Assembly (NCBI GenBank): GCA_900239685.1
Contig: OENT01000321.1
Span: 62,001-126,000 of the forward strand
DNA: 64,000 nt
Direction of reading: 5' to 3'
DNA from: Rotaria macrura
Lineage: Eukaryota > Rotifera > Eurotatoria > Philodinida > Philodinidae
Part shown: one piece after another, positions 26,145 to 40,969 of the stretch
How the letters are laid out: every line of letters begins with the position of its first letter
How positions within the stretch are numbered: the first letter of the stretch is position 1
Notes under the pieces: model-generated
Databases searched by the model: none
What the model was told of the DNA's origin: nothing
Seen by the model: the letters and a program-made list of their open reading frames with translations, nothing else
Position numbers and translations under genes: made by a program

Positions 26145-28504
26145 TTAAATCACAATGGAGAATTGATCATAAGTACTTCTTTCATGTTCGAGCAAATACT
26201 CGTACTGTAAACGCTGTTGTGTCTGATCCGTAGATACCGTAACACGTCCATAACCATATCCAAGATTTCGTATTTTGCTCCACCACGGTTGTGGCTCCAC
26301 CCATTGATCATTGTCGAGCGCCCCACCTGTTCCTTGTACCACGATTACGGGTGATTGAACATTAGCATATGTATTATTGATGATGGTTGTCGTATTATCA
26401 TAGAATACTCGTTCGTATACGTGCATGTGTCCCGTGATGACTAATTGAACTTGATATTTCACGAAGAGTGGATAGACTGTTTGAAAAAGAGTCGAATTTG
26501 GCAAGTGTTGACTAGAATACAGTGATTCATTTGAGAGAATATCCAAAGCAAATATTGTGATCTTACCCTATCTCTGACACAGTTGAGCACAGTAAGGGTC
26601 TATGTGTTACGACAATAACGAAAGGCTGTTGTATCCGATTTTTATCAGCTATCGTAAGGTCATTAACCAACCATGCATATTGAGGGCTACTTTCGGAATA
26701 GTCATGCTTGAAAATAGAGAGCAAATATTAAATAATAGTACAGTTGAATGAAATTTTCTCGATCCTCAAATGAAAAGACTCAGCAAACATTATTTGTCGT
26801 ATCAGTTGTGTTTTGAAAACTTTCCAAATCACCGATGAAGAGATAAAGAGGCTAGACATATAATGTACTATGCATTGAATAGAATCTAATATAACTTAAT
26901 GAACATCATTTATGGGTACAACACTTTGATCTTTATCTCATCTAATGAAAAATACTTGAATACTTTTATCTTTAGAAGGAAAATCCTCTTTGTTTTAAAA
27001 GAGAATATTTTTTAAGTCATTTTGATATTTTGATGAAGTGTTCTGTGTCGAGACAAATAATGCTGAAGATTTTGATTTCAACTTTCTACTGATGATACAA
27101 GCAATGAAAATACTTACCTTCACAAAAGAAGGCATAGTAAAGAAAAGAAAACTATAATACTTTCAAAATTGATACTATGGTCAGTTAGGTTTCTGACTCG
27201 AAAGTTCATGAACCGTCCGTTTTTCAATCAATATGGATTATATCATGAATAGTTCTTCCAAACAGAAGTCCCACCTGTGAGCTCATTGAAACCCAATGTA
27301 TGGGTCCAATATTGAAGCTGAACCAAAAATTGTCGACGCCGCCACTTTCAGGACCTGGCATACGAAATCGATTGCGATAGGCTGTAAAATTGTAGTAGGC
27401 TTCATGATTACCGACACTTGTCATGTACGGTACCACGGATGAGATCGGCTCTACTTGCGATGCCCACATATCCCAAACTTCCTAGAAAAAATGATTGAAA
27501 CGTTTTCAGTAGTTATGTATCTTTCAACTAGACTCACTGCAATCTCATCCTTGGAACCAGTACCAGCATAACTTATGTCACCTGCGTGTATGACAGCAGT
27601 AAACGGTGTGATTCGATGATCCTCTTTTATCTGGTTAGCCACAAGAAAACCAGCTGGAATGACCGTACCCATATCGCCCATGATAGCAAACGTGCGTGTC
27701 GTGGCGGTAGGACAGTCTGTTTTGAAGCTAATCTCTTTTGACCATTCTTTGGAGTTTCCCACCCTATACAGAGAGTCTGTGTCTTGAACAAATGAATGAA
27801 TTATTAAGTCTATCTATATTACTTATAATAGTATGTTTGACATTGATGTAAACCGGTCATCCAAGCTTCGTAAATCGTTCCTTTCCATCCTCCGATGCCC
27901 ACATCATAAGTTCTGTTTTTGGCCACTTGCTGAGATGTGTAGCTTCTGCTAACATTACCGTATAGTACGTAGGATTGTGATGGTTGTCTACTTTCACTAC
28001 CCTTTACGATCCATACGACTATCATTGTCGACCAAGTCCCATCAGTCAGTAGAGACAGGTGGAATTGCTAAGAAGACGAGAAAAATATTTAAGGTAACTC
28101 ATGTTGACAAGGCAAACCTGTGGAATACCGTTCATTGTGATTTTATTAAGTTCTTTATAGTTTTCTTTGAATTGCTGCCAAGAAACACTGTAAGATTCAT
28201 CGTCTTCAACTGTCGTTTGTTTCAGGACACGCTTCATGGTATTAACCAGATGTTTCGGATCTGCGATTGGGTCTTCTGGCTCAATATCATGAAAGTAATG
28301 TTGTAATTCGCTTACATCGAGTTCATCATTCCCATTTAAATCAATATGTCGAAAGAATATGCGAAGTGGAGACTCTTCATCTATGAAGGAATAGATTAGT
28401 TGGTGAATGAGCAACAGAAAATAAAACATACTTGTTGAGACCGGTTTAGCATATATTAATCTCACTACTAGCAGGCAGAGCACGAAGTATGATATTGATG
28501 TCAT
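26145..28504 (-). CDS. Secreted purple acid phosphatase with N-terminal EF-hand
   Basis: Binuclear metallophosphoesterase hydrolysing phosphate monoesters, probably secreted or lysosomal. Exons 28504-28432, 28380-28118, 28067-27823, 27763-27538, 27481-27275, 26706-26567 and 26511-26145 keep phase and give 506 residues. A signal peptide (MTSISYFVLCLLVVRLIYA) is followed by a canonical EF-hand loop at 38-49 (DLNGNDELDVSE). The PAP N-terminal beta-sandwich then begins at IPQQFHLSLLTDG. All seven metal ligands are present: D224 in GDMG, D256 and Y259 in GDISYA, N294 in GNHE, H373 in VVTHRP, and H413 and H415 in GHMHVYER. An apparent ATG start for the last exon lies inside a 55-nt intron and is not used. 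The EF-hand is not part of the ordinary PAP architecture. Confidence 0.92.
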
Positions 28505-31484
28505 ATCTCAAATTCATAGAGAAACGTCAATTATTCTATAGAAAACTGTCGATGGTATTAACTGCGGCAATCACTTAAAAAAGTAAGTAATCCAAAACTA
28601 AGCAGCTTGTTCTCGATGCAAAGATTGAAAGCTTTCATTTATATGTCACAGTGGTTGAATCACATTATGAAAAATGCCAAAACAAAATGACAGAGAGTTC
28701 TGGCCAAAATCTTCGTTTTAATATCAACACTTATCTTTGCAGTTAATGTGACACGAGTTATGTCAAGATGAACCAGTACTTCTCAGCCGAGCATGCTTTA
28801 TTGTGAAGTCTACTCTAGGCATAACTACAACGGTTAACTATTCATGACCTGCTGAAGTTGAATATACTCGGATGAAAGCTCGCACGTATTTTCTTCTATA
28901 TCATAATAGTAGTTGGCGACGAAAATCGTTAACACTGCAAATTACATTCATGAAAATAAAGTGAAAGAAAAAGTGAAATGCATCAATACGAATGAATATC
29001 CATTTGCAATACTCGTGCGCTAACTTATAAACAGTCGCAACTGATAAGCTCTCTTTTGCTCTTCAACAATAGACAAAAGAAACTAGAAAGATAAGCCTAT
29101 CACAGTGAAATGATAAAGAAAAATATTCATTGTTTTCTTCATCTTTATCGTCAGGTTTTAGCAGGTATCAGTATCATAAAAAGAATCTGTCAATCTTATT
29201 ACGTGAATAATTCTGTATGAAATGTAAAAGAAGTAGTGTCAACTTTTCATCCTTAAATATCTTTGCCTCCTTATGAACTGGATTGTATAAATAGAATTCC
29301 GCAAACTACATTACAAATTTTCTACAGAAAGAACGATACATTAAAAGCATGGTGATTGAAACTTGTTTCGACAAGTTGGAACCTGTATCTCTTAATTCTA
29401 CTGTTTAAATAAATACTTCTATTTCCTTTCTAGAAAATCGATAAAAATCTTCAGATTCATAAAAATCCGAAATAGTCTTCACTCATTTTTCTATGAACGG
29501 CTATTGATTTTACAAATAGAAAAAAAAAAGAAAAACATAACCGTGATTCATGAGAAAAGAAAATTTCTTTTTCGCAAAAGTTTTCATCTGAATAGAAGAA
29601 CACGGAATGGAATAGATTTGTATTATTGAAACTTGAAATCTTACTGAGATTTTCTCTTACGATTGATGTAAACGAGCCATCTTACCTTGGTAGTAATATT
29701 ATTTCTCTATCATAATTTAATGAGTTGAATAAGTTAGATTCAGTTTCATCACAAAGCGTATGAATAACAATGCTGAAAGTGATAGTCTTCAATATCGACC
29801 ATCAGTGGAACAAATCATTACAAATTGTTTACAGTTGAAATACAGCTGAGATACTCACATAAAAAAAATATAATCGAAATAAAAGTATTCGTTATCGAAG
29901 TACATGAAGATTCTGATCCAAAGAAACTGAAACATTGATGTAATACGTTAGTTTAGTACAATATGGTCAATAAAAATATAAATTAATATTTGTATTTATT
30001 CTAGACTTTTTATTAGAAGGAAGCTCTCAGTCAATTTATACTTACTAAATTGTATGCTTGTCTTAGAACTAGAAGATTCAGTTTTTATTAATGTTTTTGA
30101 AGATGGAGGTATCACGAGTTTTTGCACTATTTCTTTCAACAATTTCATGTTTCATAGTCATATTTTTTGATCGGATAATCTTGAAAATATCACGTTATGA
30201 TATATATTTACTAAAATATTCTCTATGGTAAAAGTTTTATTTTCTTGATTTTTTCCATTTAACAACATGTCGTTCAAAGGTATATATGACAAATTTGAAT
30301 TAAAATTATTGTAATGCAATCAATACTTTTCACTTTTCAGAATTCTCAAGAGAATATTCGTGCTCTCATCATAAAAGTCAGTCTATAGAGAGAGATATTT
30401 GAGGAGAACTTGGTCTTTTTTCTCAAGTTTTGAGATTAAAACAAATGAAACCCGTTGCAAATGTTAATCATCAAGGCTTCTTAATATTAACTAATAAAGC
30501 GGTAACTTTAACTGAAGATAGATAATGAATTGATATGAGAATCACACATTCAATCGTTAGTACTCACCTAAAATAGAGTTCAAAGAGAATCATCCGAGTC
30601 GTATACTAACCCAAAAAGTTACGCAAGACTTTTGGTATCCTGATTTGATTAACTTGATTTTTTATTTTGAGAATTTTCTTCCGCTAACATTAAGTGTTCG
30701 AGATATTGACATCTTTTCCATCATGTCAACTTTTTAAAATTTCCTCAAATATTTTCAGCTATGAGTTTATCTGTAAACTACTAAAAGTTAGTTTTCAAGT
30801 TTCAGTAAATTAGTGTGACTGTCCGTGTAGTTTTATTTTGACTTCGATCAATCACTCGGTGGAAACATAAATCATCCCGATGGGTTGCAATAAAATAAGT
30901 TCCAAAATGAGAACTATTTCAAGTGTAGTCATTCAAAACGTATAATCTAATTTTTTTCAATGTCAATTGATTCATTATGGAAAATAGCAAACAAAAATCG
31001 ATGAATTTCTTGCTTTTTTGATGGATGGACAGACCGAATCTCTCTCTTCCTTCCCATTGCCTCCACTTCACACCTCTGATTCATTGAATTTTTCTATTGG
31101 CTAAACGACGACGAATAGCATTGGTCGTGCTCTGTTTTTGTAGAGTTCATTGCTTGACAACGAAAGAAAACATGAAACGGATGAAACTACTCAATAATGA
31201 TTCTGGAATTTTATAAATCATCAATATTCGATGTAAAATTAGTTTAGAGAACGTAAAAAGAACAATGAAACTTGTAGTTTTAGTTTTCAATGATGAACTA
31301 TGCAATACTTCATGACAAAAGTGCAATAAGCATTGCTCGAATAACAAGTCCATAGAACGTTTCTATTGAAGTAACGATATGAAAGTGAATGTATCATTTT
31401 GCTTCTATTGATGTCATCGGATTTATTATTTTCAATATGAAAATAGCGTTGTATTTTCAGACGTTGTTTTAGATTTTGAATAAA
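28505..31484. other. Divergent intergenic region (PAP and IFT172 promoters)
   Basis: About 3 kb separates the start of the minus-strand phosphatase from the plus-strand IFT172 start. I see no exon-like sequence. A CT-rich stretch lies around 31040-31080. A TTTTCAG acceptor-like site just upstream of the IFT172 ATG leaves room for a 5' UTR intron. Confidence 0.4.
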
Positions 31485-34400
31485 ATGCAAGTAAAATTTC
31501 TTAAGCAAATATCTGATTCAGTGACTGGTGAAGCACAAATTTCAGCAATTTGTTTTTCACCGAACGGTCAAAAATTAGCTTTATGTATTGATCGCGTTGT
31601 ACAATTATATGATGAAACAGGTGAATTGCGTGATCGTTTTGCAACAAAAGCCATTGATTCTAAGTATGGTCGACAGTCGTACGTTGTGACGGCCATGGAT
31701 TTTTCGCCTGAAAGCACTCAATTAGCTGTAGCACAATCGGATAATATCGTATTTGTATATAAACTAGGTGCTGATTGGAATGAAAAGAAATCTATCGTTG
31801 CTAAATTCGTTCAATCAGCTCATGTAACATCATTGCTATGGCTACCTGATGGACAAATTATATTTGGCTTATCTGATGGAAAAATTCGTTCTGGAAACGT
31901 CAAAAAAAATAAATCTCATACATTATTTACAGCTGAACAATATACTGTATCAATAACAGCGAGTGTTTCACGTAAAGCTATTTTATCAGGCCATGCTGAT
32001 GGAAGTATTTGTCGATATATAATTGAAGACGAAGGTACAGGTGATAAATCAGGTTTAGTTGTTCGACATTCGTGTCCACCCTGTGCTCTTGTTTGGAGTG
32101 CTCATGGCATACTTGTTGGTGGATGTGATAGACGTGTTGTTGTCTATAGTAAGGATGGAAAAATCTTACAGCAATTCGACTATAGTCGAGAGCAAAATGA
32201 ACGAGAATTCAGTAGTGGTATTTGTAATCCAACAGGTAAGATGTTGGTCATTGTTCGAAGTTTATCTTAATTTAATAGTTATGAAATGTTTAAACTGATA
32301 AGATAGCATGAAAGTCGTCTAAAGCAATCAAATGAGTGATGACTATGTTTTTAAATAAGAGATTTTGTTTATAATTGCAATCTGTAATTGTGTTTTTTTA
32401 AAACCTATCTAAAAGAATAAGAAAATTTTAACGTATCAATACAACAGACACATCAACTAGATTGAGAGAAACGATCGAATAATGAAAATTTAGATTAGTA
32501 AAAGAAACGAAAATCTCTGATTGCATTTCGTGTGTAAATACGTAAAGATATCTGCTATCTGTACAAAAAATGATGTTTTTCTATCGAAGAATAACAGACA
32601 AATTATAGAACATTAAAGAAAACATATTTTAAAAACTTTATTAATCTTAGGACAAGAATGCGTCTTTGGTTCGTATGATCACATACGTCTTTATTCTTAT
32701 CAACCAAGAAAAGGCATGTTTGATGAAGCACCGATGAAAGAAATAAAAAATATGTATACAGTTACAGCAATGGCTTGGCGTTCAGGTACGCATCGAAAAG
32801 CAACGTATTCTATTTTAGAACAGAATCGTATGTTTTTAAATTTAAAGATGGTGCACGTTTTGCAGTGGCTAATTTAACGGGTGGTACATTTTTATTTAAT
32901 TGTTCATTGAAAAAATCGAGTATGAAAGGAAAATATGCAATTAACTTTGTTTCATTATCTCAAGTGCTTATCGAAAATAAAACGACTGGAAAGCGAACAG
33001 ATTTAGTATCACGTAATGGTTTTGAAATAATCGATGTTAAAATAATGGGTCGTGATCGTTATGCTGTTGGTTATACGACACATACACTTATATTAGTTGA
33101 TTTAGAAGATGAAAAACGTCGTTGTGAAGTTCATTGGCAATCGGCTGGTGATGAAAAATTTTCATTCGACAATGAGAATGCTTGCATGATATTTGCTAAT
33201 GGAGAATTAACATTAATTGAATATACTCCTAGTGCAAAACATGGTGATAACATATTATGTTCGGTTAGAACTGAATTTCTTAGTCCTAATTTAATTAGTG
33301 TCAGAGTTGAAGAACGAAATTTACATGGAAATAAAAAGATGGGATATTTACTTGATAGTCGTACAATAGCAATAGTTGATTTAATGTCAACAAGTGGAGC
33401 AGCTGTTATTGATCAAGTTAATCATGATGCAAATATTAATTGGTTGGCATTGAATGAAACAAGTCGATATTTATTATTTCGAGATAAAAATCTCAAATTA
33501 TACTTGTATGTATTTTTTGGAAAATAGATTTTTATTTCTATTAGAGACGAGCTAATTTTTTTTGCTTTTTTTTCCGTACATTGTAGATATAATCTCCCAA
33601 CAAGAAGCAAAATCTGTATACTTTCATTTTGTATTTATGCGCAATGGTATGTATATTGAATTTCTTGTGTTGACTGAAATGTAAGAAGTTTAAAAGAAAA
33701 AAAAATCACTTCATATTGAATGCTATGACTATGAGTAAACTTATGTAGAACGAATGTCGTATTCAATGTACTTGGATATGTTGAAACAAGCTCACAACTT
33801 GATTTGTATTAACAAATTCTTAGAATCTCTAATGTGTTCATCAGTTATAACTATATAGAAACATATGCATAAGACCGAGATTTTTTCTTCTGTCAATCTT
33901 GATCATGTAGTTTAGTGTGATGATACTTGTAAATTGATCGATTCTTCGATCAATTTTCTTATTATGAGCTAGAGAAAATGAATGTAATATTTACTTGTAT
34001 CTCGTATATAAAAATCTTTCTATAGTCATTGTATTCTCATGCCAATAGTCTTGTCAATGATGCACTAGAAATGAATTCATCAACGTTTTCTTTTCTAATT
34101 AGGATACCGGATAGTGATGTCGTTGTTGGTCAATCACAAGATAATCTCTCTGTTTGGTATAATATTGAACATCCTGAATCGTGTGATATAAAACCAATTA
34201 AAGGTGATGTTATTGAAATTAGTAAAGATGCAACCAAGAATCGAACTTACGTTAAATTAAACGATAACGGTGTTCAATCGGCTATTGAACTTGACTCGAA
34301 TAAAATTGAGTTTAATACAGCTATAAACGATGGAGATTTTCGTCGTGCCGTGGCTTACTTAGATGCTTGCGGTTCATCAGATGAAACATCAAGTGCTTTA

Positions 34401-37400
34401 TGGGAAACTTTGGCACGTTTAGCATATGAAAAACAAGAATATGTTATCGCTGAACAAGCTTATACAGCAACAAGACAAATGGCTAAAGCACGTTTTCTTC
34501 ATGCAATAAATCAGCTAGCAAGAGAGAAAAATGGTTCATATGATCATTATGAAGTTCGAGCAAAACTAGCTATATTTGAACGGCAATTAAAAACAGCTGA
34601 ATCAATTTATTTAGAAAATGGTGATGTTGATAAAGCTATTGATATGTACCGTTCGATGCATCATTGGGATGAAGCTATAAGTGTTGCTGATCGTAAACGA
34701 CATCCACAAGCAGATGAACTTCGTTCAACTTATTACAAATGGTTAATTGATACAAAGCAAATAGCACGTGCGGCTGATTGGAAATTAAAACAACATGAAG
34801 ATGAAGAAGCTATTGCATTATATATGCAAGCTAATTTACCATCAAAATCAGCACAAATTCTTATGCAGAATGCACAATTGATGCGTGATAGTGACATTGT
34901 TACACGAATAGCCGTCAGTTTAGTTAAAGCAAATATGTTCGAATTAGCCGGAGATCTTTACGAACATGTACAGGAATTTCCTAAGGCATTAAGTTGTTAT
35001 GAAGCCGGAAAATGTTTTCGTAAAGCTGTTAAATTAGCACGTAAAACAACTCCAAAAGATGTTGTTGCACTTGAAAGTAAATGGTATGTGAGAAGAAAAC
35101 TGAAAAGAAGAGAGCCATCTATTGTTCTTCTTTTTCCCTCGTTTCCTTCAGGGGAGATCATATGACTGAACAAATGCAATATCTCGAAGCAGTCACACAT
35201 TTCATTGAAGCAGGTGAAAATATGAAAGCTGTACAAGCAGCTATACTCGGCCGTCAATGGCCACGTGCATTGGAAATACTTGAACAACAACGAGATGACA
35301 ATGATCCAGATGTGGCGAAATTTTATAAACAACTCGGTAAATACTTCATAGTTGTTATTTATTTATGAGTAGTTTCTCACTACTAGAAACATGCCTCTAG
35401 GCAACTACTAGTAAAATTGACGTGAAAAATCTTTACACTTGTCCATTTATCACTTCATGACACCTATGCACAGCGTAATGAACGCTAGAGGAAAACTATC
35501 CAGAAAATAATTCATCATTGTCTACATGTATGAGTATAGTGAGAAAACGACTGGGAGATTTCATTTGATGAAGATGCTGTCTATCACAACAAAGATCATT
35601 GAGTACGTTTCCATGGCGATGAAGGATAAATGATCGCAAGCTCACTTTCTAGGTTTCTCTACGAGTGTAAAAGAAAACATTTAATCGCATTTTAAACAAC
35701 ATTTTTTTGACTTTTTCAGAGTATATTAAAGAACTTTTTGAAATATGAATAGCAGACGTACGCTTGTAAAAAAAATGAATAGTGCAAGTGTTGAACTTAT
35801 ATACAAATAAATTTTTCTATTCACGATACTAAGAATAAGGTGTATTAACAAATTTGTTTCCTATAGTCGTAATCTAACCAGCCGAAAATAAATTGTAAAC
35901 GAACCCCAAATTATGATTTTTGAAAAGAAAATTATGGTTGAGATTCTTCGTTTCAACAAATAAATCCGAGGGCATCGAGACTACCGGCACATATAATTGA
36001 TATTTGAAACAGGCTTACTTGTCAATTAAATCAACAATTAAAATTTTAATTTTAATTAATATCAAACTTAAACTCCATGTAATTAAATCACCAATCATCG
36101 TCTGGCACAGACAGTTACGTGATTTTTGCTTCTAAGTTTCTATCAGTTTTTTCTACTAAGAACGATTCGTCTATTAGTGTGATTTAATATGTCAAGAACA
36201 ACTGAATAGGACAATAAAAAGCAACAAAGGCAAATAGACGAAAAGAAAATTTCTCTAATAAATAAGCTCGATTGTGTCGTTCTCGGACGATTATCTTTGT
36301 TTATGAACTACTAAAATTTAAGATCAATTTTTTTCATTTTCTCTATTTAGCTAATCATTTTGCGCAAGTTCAAGAATTTGACAAAGCCGAACGTTGTTAT
36401 TTGAAAGCACAATGTCCAGGTGAATGTGTCGAAATGTATAATCGTGCTGCTAAATGGGAACAAGCATTCCGTACGTAGTATTTCATACGAGTTTTCCTTG
36501 AATTTACTCTATTTTTCAAAACAAGGTCTTGCAAGACAATATATGAACAAAGACGAAGTCACAAAATTATATTCCAATCAAGCGAAAGAACTCGAAGCTA
36601 AAGGACGTTACAAAGAAGCTGAAAAATTATATATTACTATAAACGATAATCCAGCCGCTATTCTCATGTATAAACGTACGAAAAATTATGATGCTCTTAT
36701 ACGGCTCGTTCGTCAATACTATCCAGATAAAATGAAAGATACTGAAGTAACAATAGCCAAAGAACTGGAACAAGAAAAACGATACAAAGAAGCTGAAATT
36801 CATTATATACAAGCTGGTGATTGGAAATCAGCTGCCAATATGTATCGTTTATCAGATAACTGGGATGATGCATATCGTAAATATAAATCACTCGTTTAAA
36901 TCTTGAATTCAACTGACATGCATTTTCTTTGAAAGGTATTGCACGACAACATGGTGGTCCAGTTCCTGCTCAACAAGTAGCATTCTTCTGGGCTAAGAAA
37001 TTAGGTGGCGATGCAGGTGTTAAACTTCTGAACAAATTAGGCCATGCAGAACAAGCACTTGATTTAGCTTGTGAACAACATGTATTTGAGTTCGCATTTG
37101 ATATAGCTCGACTTCTACTCAAAGATAAACTTCCTGAAGTTCATTACAAATATGCACTTCACTTAGAAGATGAACGTCGCTATGCCGAAGCTGAAGCTGA
37201 ATTTCTCAAAGCTAAAAAACCAAGAGATGCCGTTCTTATGTATGTTCAAATTAAAGATTGGGATCGAGGTAAGAACATTTTAAAATAAAGTAGAGTATTA
37301 AAAAACAAGACAGTGAACAAAGAAAAAGCAAAAGATTCTAGAGAATTCATAGCGTTTTATCAAGTTAGCTTACTTGTTAGAGACGACGATAAAGCTAAGC

Positions 37401-40400
37401 TCTTGTTGTACATATACGTATTCATTTTACGATTGAGTATCTTTAAAATTTGATCTACATAATCTTAGCTGATCACTGATCAATGGTAATAATGAATGCA
37501 TTATAGAACTATGTTGATCTAGAGGCGAGTTTGATTTTTGTAGTAGTCGGAGAGTCCTGTAAAGAAAATATTTGCAAGCTTTTAAATTGAATAGGAATTT
37601 TAGAAGTCTTCACATAAGAACTTGCAGTAGTCTTCGGAATGTTCTTCTTTAAGATAGGCTTAGTTCACGTAGGTTTTTCGCGATTAATAAAATTCATTCG
37701 TTTACATATCACAAGTCATAGTAGACCGGCAAAGGTCTTGATAACTATGAGATTCTTGTTACTTTAATGTATGCTTACTGTTATTCCATCGATACTTGTC
37801 TAGAACAACATACTGGTGTATTATTCAGTGTATTAACGAGAACCGATACTATAATCGAACGTGATCTAATTATTATTATTTTGTTATTTTCGTGTAAAAC
37901 GTTCAGGTTCAAAGAAAAATAAAAAAGAAATCATGTATCTTTTGCATATGACAATAGGGAAATTGATGCTAGTACATGATTCATTCTCAAATGAAGGCAA
38001 AGTATGAGAATAAAAACCCGATGATCTGAGAAGAACTCCACAAAAAAGTAAACCATTTCACTTTTATTAAAATTCATAAATCTATTCACATTGAGCTGAG
38101 GATTATATTCAACCGCTAGTTACTAGTTGAACGCGACCCCACATCGAAATCGAGAGTGAAAGGCTTCATATACACCAAGAATCATTCTTTATCAATCGTC
38201 AAAAAATAAGTAGTTCATTGGAACAAATACCATCGTACTTCTTTGTTTGTTTCTTTCTTTGTTCGATCAACTAATAACTATCATGACAATTGTTGAACAT
38301 CATGTATTGATCGGTTGTACCTATCTTTCTTTAGCTCAAAGAATTGCTCAAGCGAATGACAAAGCTCTATTGAATGATGTACTTATTGGTCAAGCAAAAC
38401 AATCATTTGATAATAATGATTTTCCAAAAGCTGAAAGCTATTTATTGCAAGCACAACGACCTGATCTTGCCGTTAAATTATACAAAGATAATGGTGAGAA
38501 ACAATAACAAGAAGAATACTTTATAGTTTTTAATTCAAATATTTTTGTCATTTTTATTTTTAGGTCTCGTACAGGAAGCCTTACGTGTATGTCAAGAATA
38601 TATGCCAAATAAACTTGATGATTTACGTGAAGAATTAGCTCGTAGTGGTGCGATAAATGATACGCGAATGAATACTGGCAGTTCAGGACATCGACCTACA
38701 ACATCATATAATAATGATGGTCTTCTTGAACAAGCAGCACGTTTTGAAGCTCAAGGTGAATATCAACGTGCCGTTGAATTATATTTACGTTTAATGCCTC
38801 AACAAGACATACCGAAAGAAACACTTGTCAAAGCATATTTAAAGGCAAGTGATTTAGCACGAAAATTCCTACCGGAAAACAAAGCTCAGCATGTTATACG
38901 AACAATTGGTCCACGTCTCGTTCAATTGGGAAATCCTAATCAAGCTGCCGAACAATATTTAATTGTTGAATTACATAAGGAAGCTGTGGAAGCGTTTATT
39001 GCCGGTAAACAATGGGAAAAAGCTAAAAAACTAGCTTTAGAAGTCGATCCTCAGTTAGCAAAATATGTTGATGATCTTTATAAGAGACATTTGAAAGAAC
39101 GCGGTAATGCTAAGGAATTAATTAATGTTGATGTGACAGGTGCATTGGATTTATTTGTTGAAAAAAATCAATGGGACGAATGTTTTGTTGAAGCACAAAA
39201 ACATGGTCCATTAGTTCTACATAGTTATTTAGCAAAATATGCTGCACAAATGATACAATCAAATCATGCTGAATTGGCAGCTAATGTTTACAAACAATAT
39301 GGAGCTATTGCTATACCACAAAATTTACGTATCTATAAAGCATTATTTTATCGCATGTTAAGAATCGATTCGTTGAAACATGAGAATTATTCGAAATGGG
39401 CTGATGTACGTGATGTTTTGCATGATGTTTTTGAAAATATGAATTCATCGACAACAGGATCGGCTGGTGGTATACAGAAAGAAATCGAAGAACAACGACC
39501 AACGTTTGAAATTCTTCTCTGGTAAAGACATTTCTACTTCATTTCTAAAAATTTTGAACAAAATAAATGTACGTTCTCATTTCATTTGAAACTTTCAGGG
39601 TTGCTCATATGAATGCTATGCGTGCTGCATGTTCCGAACATGAACAACTTGATATAATAACATCAAAACTATCCATATCTCTTCTGCGTCATTCAGATAT
39701 TTTACCTGTAGATCGAGCATTCTATGAAGCTGGTATAATGTGTCGAAAAGTTGGCTGGAATGATATGTCAATGGTATTTCTTAATCGTTATTTGGATGTT
39801 GTCGATGCTATCGAAGATCATAATCCTGAAACATTGGCAACATCAGATTTTATTGAAACAGATATACCATATGAAATCGAATTGCCTGATCAACCATTTT
39901 TACCAGCTGAACAACATGAAAAAGTCAAAGAACATGTTCTAGCACTTTCAATGAAACAAACAGTGAGTTTTAATTTTAAAAGAAAATCTCTTGTCAACTT
40001 AAAACTTATTTTGAAATTAACACTGTAGCCTACAAGTATAAATCAAATTATCATATGTTGATCACGAATATTTGTCTCGGCGAGCTTGAGAAAAGTTTAA
40101 AAAAAAAGAATTTGAATCCATTCCATATGTTCTATGCGCCAGCATGTTTGAACGAAAGTGAACATGTCTCTTCCCATAGTTTTCAATACATTGCTACTTT
40201 TTCATATTCGTAAAAACTATAGAAGATACCATTTTCTCAGTCTTTTGGTACTAAAATTTAGATCATGGAAATAGCATGGGAATCAATAAAACAGAGTTTC
40301 CCAAACGTTTCAGCTCATAAGAAGATTCTCTTGCTGAAATAAATAATTAAAAAATAAGGATTTATTTCCGATGAAAAAAAAAACTTACTGTGTTTTTTGT

Positions 40401-40969
40401 TTTGAACTTGTTGTGTATCTCATAGAGGAAATAGCCAAGATATCAAGTCAACACAGCTTTATTCAATTTTTTTCTGCATCTCATGCTTTAGACTTCCATT
40501 TGAGAATATGAATCATAATCTTGTATGCAAGCACTAAAAATATATTCTAAAAAAATCTTGGAGATATTTGTCTCATCTCATATGTCTACTTCATGTATAA
40601 AATTTGATTTGCAAAATAATTTTCAAGTTGAAGAAAATGTTCTCTTCGTGATTACTTCGTTCAATCATTGATCGTATGTTTTTTATTCTACATATTTAGA
40701 TAAAACCTTCACTTCGTCGTGATGCTCGTAATTGTATTGAATTCTCATTGATAAATCCTGAAACCAATGAACGTTCGTCACCTTGTCTCATTACTGGATA
40801 TCCTGTACTGGATGATTGTGTTATTTTTGATCGATATAATTTAATGGCTAATAAAGAAGATTGGAATAAGTTTGTTCTAACGGCGAAATCCATTCGACGA
40901 GAATCGTTGCAAGATTGTTTGAAATTTCTAGCCAAATGGACAGGAACACAACCAAATGTCAGTTTGTAG
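31485..40969 (+). CDS. IFT172: Intraflagellar transport protein IFT172
   Basis: Largest IFT-B subunit, needed for the ciliary-tip turnaround of trains. Thirteen exons join in phase: 31485-32235, 32651-32785, 32848-33505, 33587-33646, 34103-35083, 35152-35336, 36351-36470, 36526-36876, 36936-37268, 38335-38493, 38564-39521, 39599-39962 and 40700-40969. The product is 1774 residues, close to the vertebrate length of about 1750. The N-terminal WD40 region has DRVVQLYDETGELRDRF, KYGRQSYVV and ILSGHADGSICRY, all characteristic of IFT172. From the fifth exon onward come tandem TPR-like helical repeats (AERCYLKAQCPGECVEMYN, EAEIHYIQAGDWKSAANMY). The C-terminus has SLLRHSDILPVDRAFYEAG and the terminal CLITGYP block typical of the family. 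The ATG at 31485 gives MQVKFLKQIS, aligning with the usual start. Larger introns lie at 35337-36350 and 37269-38334. Confidence 0.97.

Noticed and set aside
26512-26566. Apparent in-frame ATG start (MDILSNESLYSS) for the phosphatase C-terminal exon
   Set aside because: It lies within a 55-nt intron (GTAAGA ... TTCTAG). Splicing it out joins VSEIG to QHLPNSTLF in phase.
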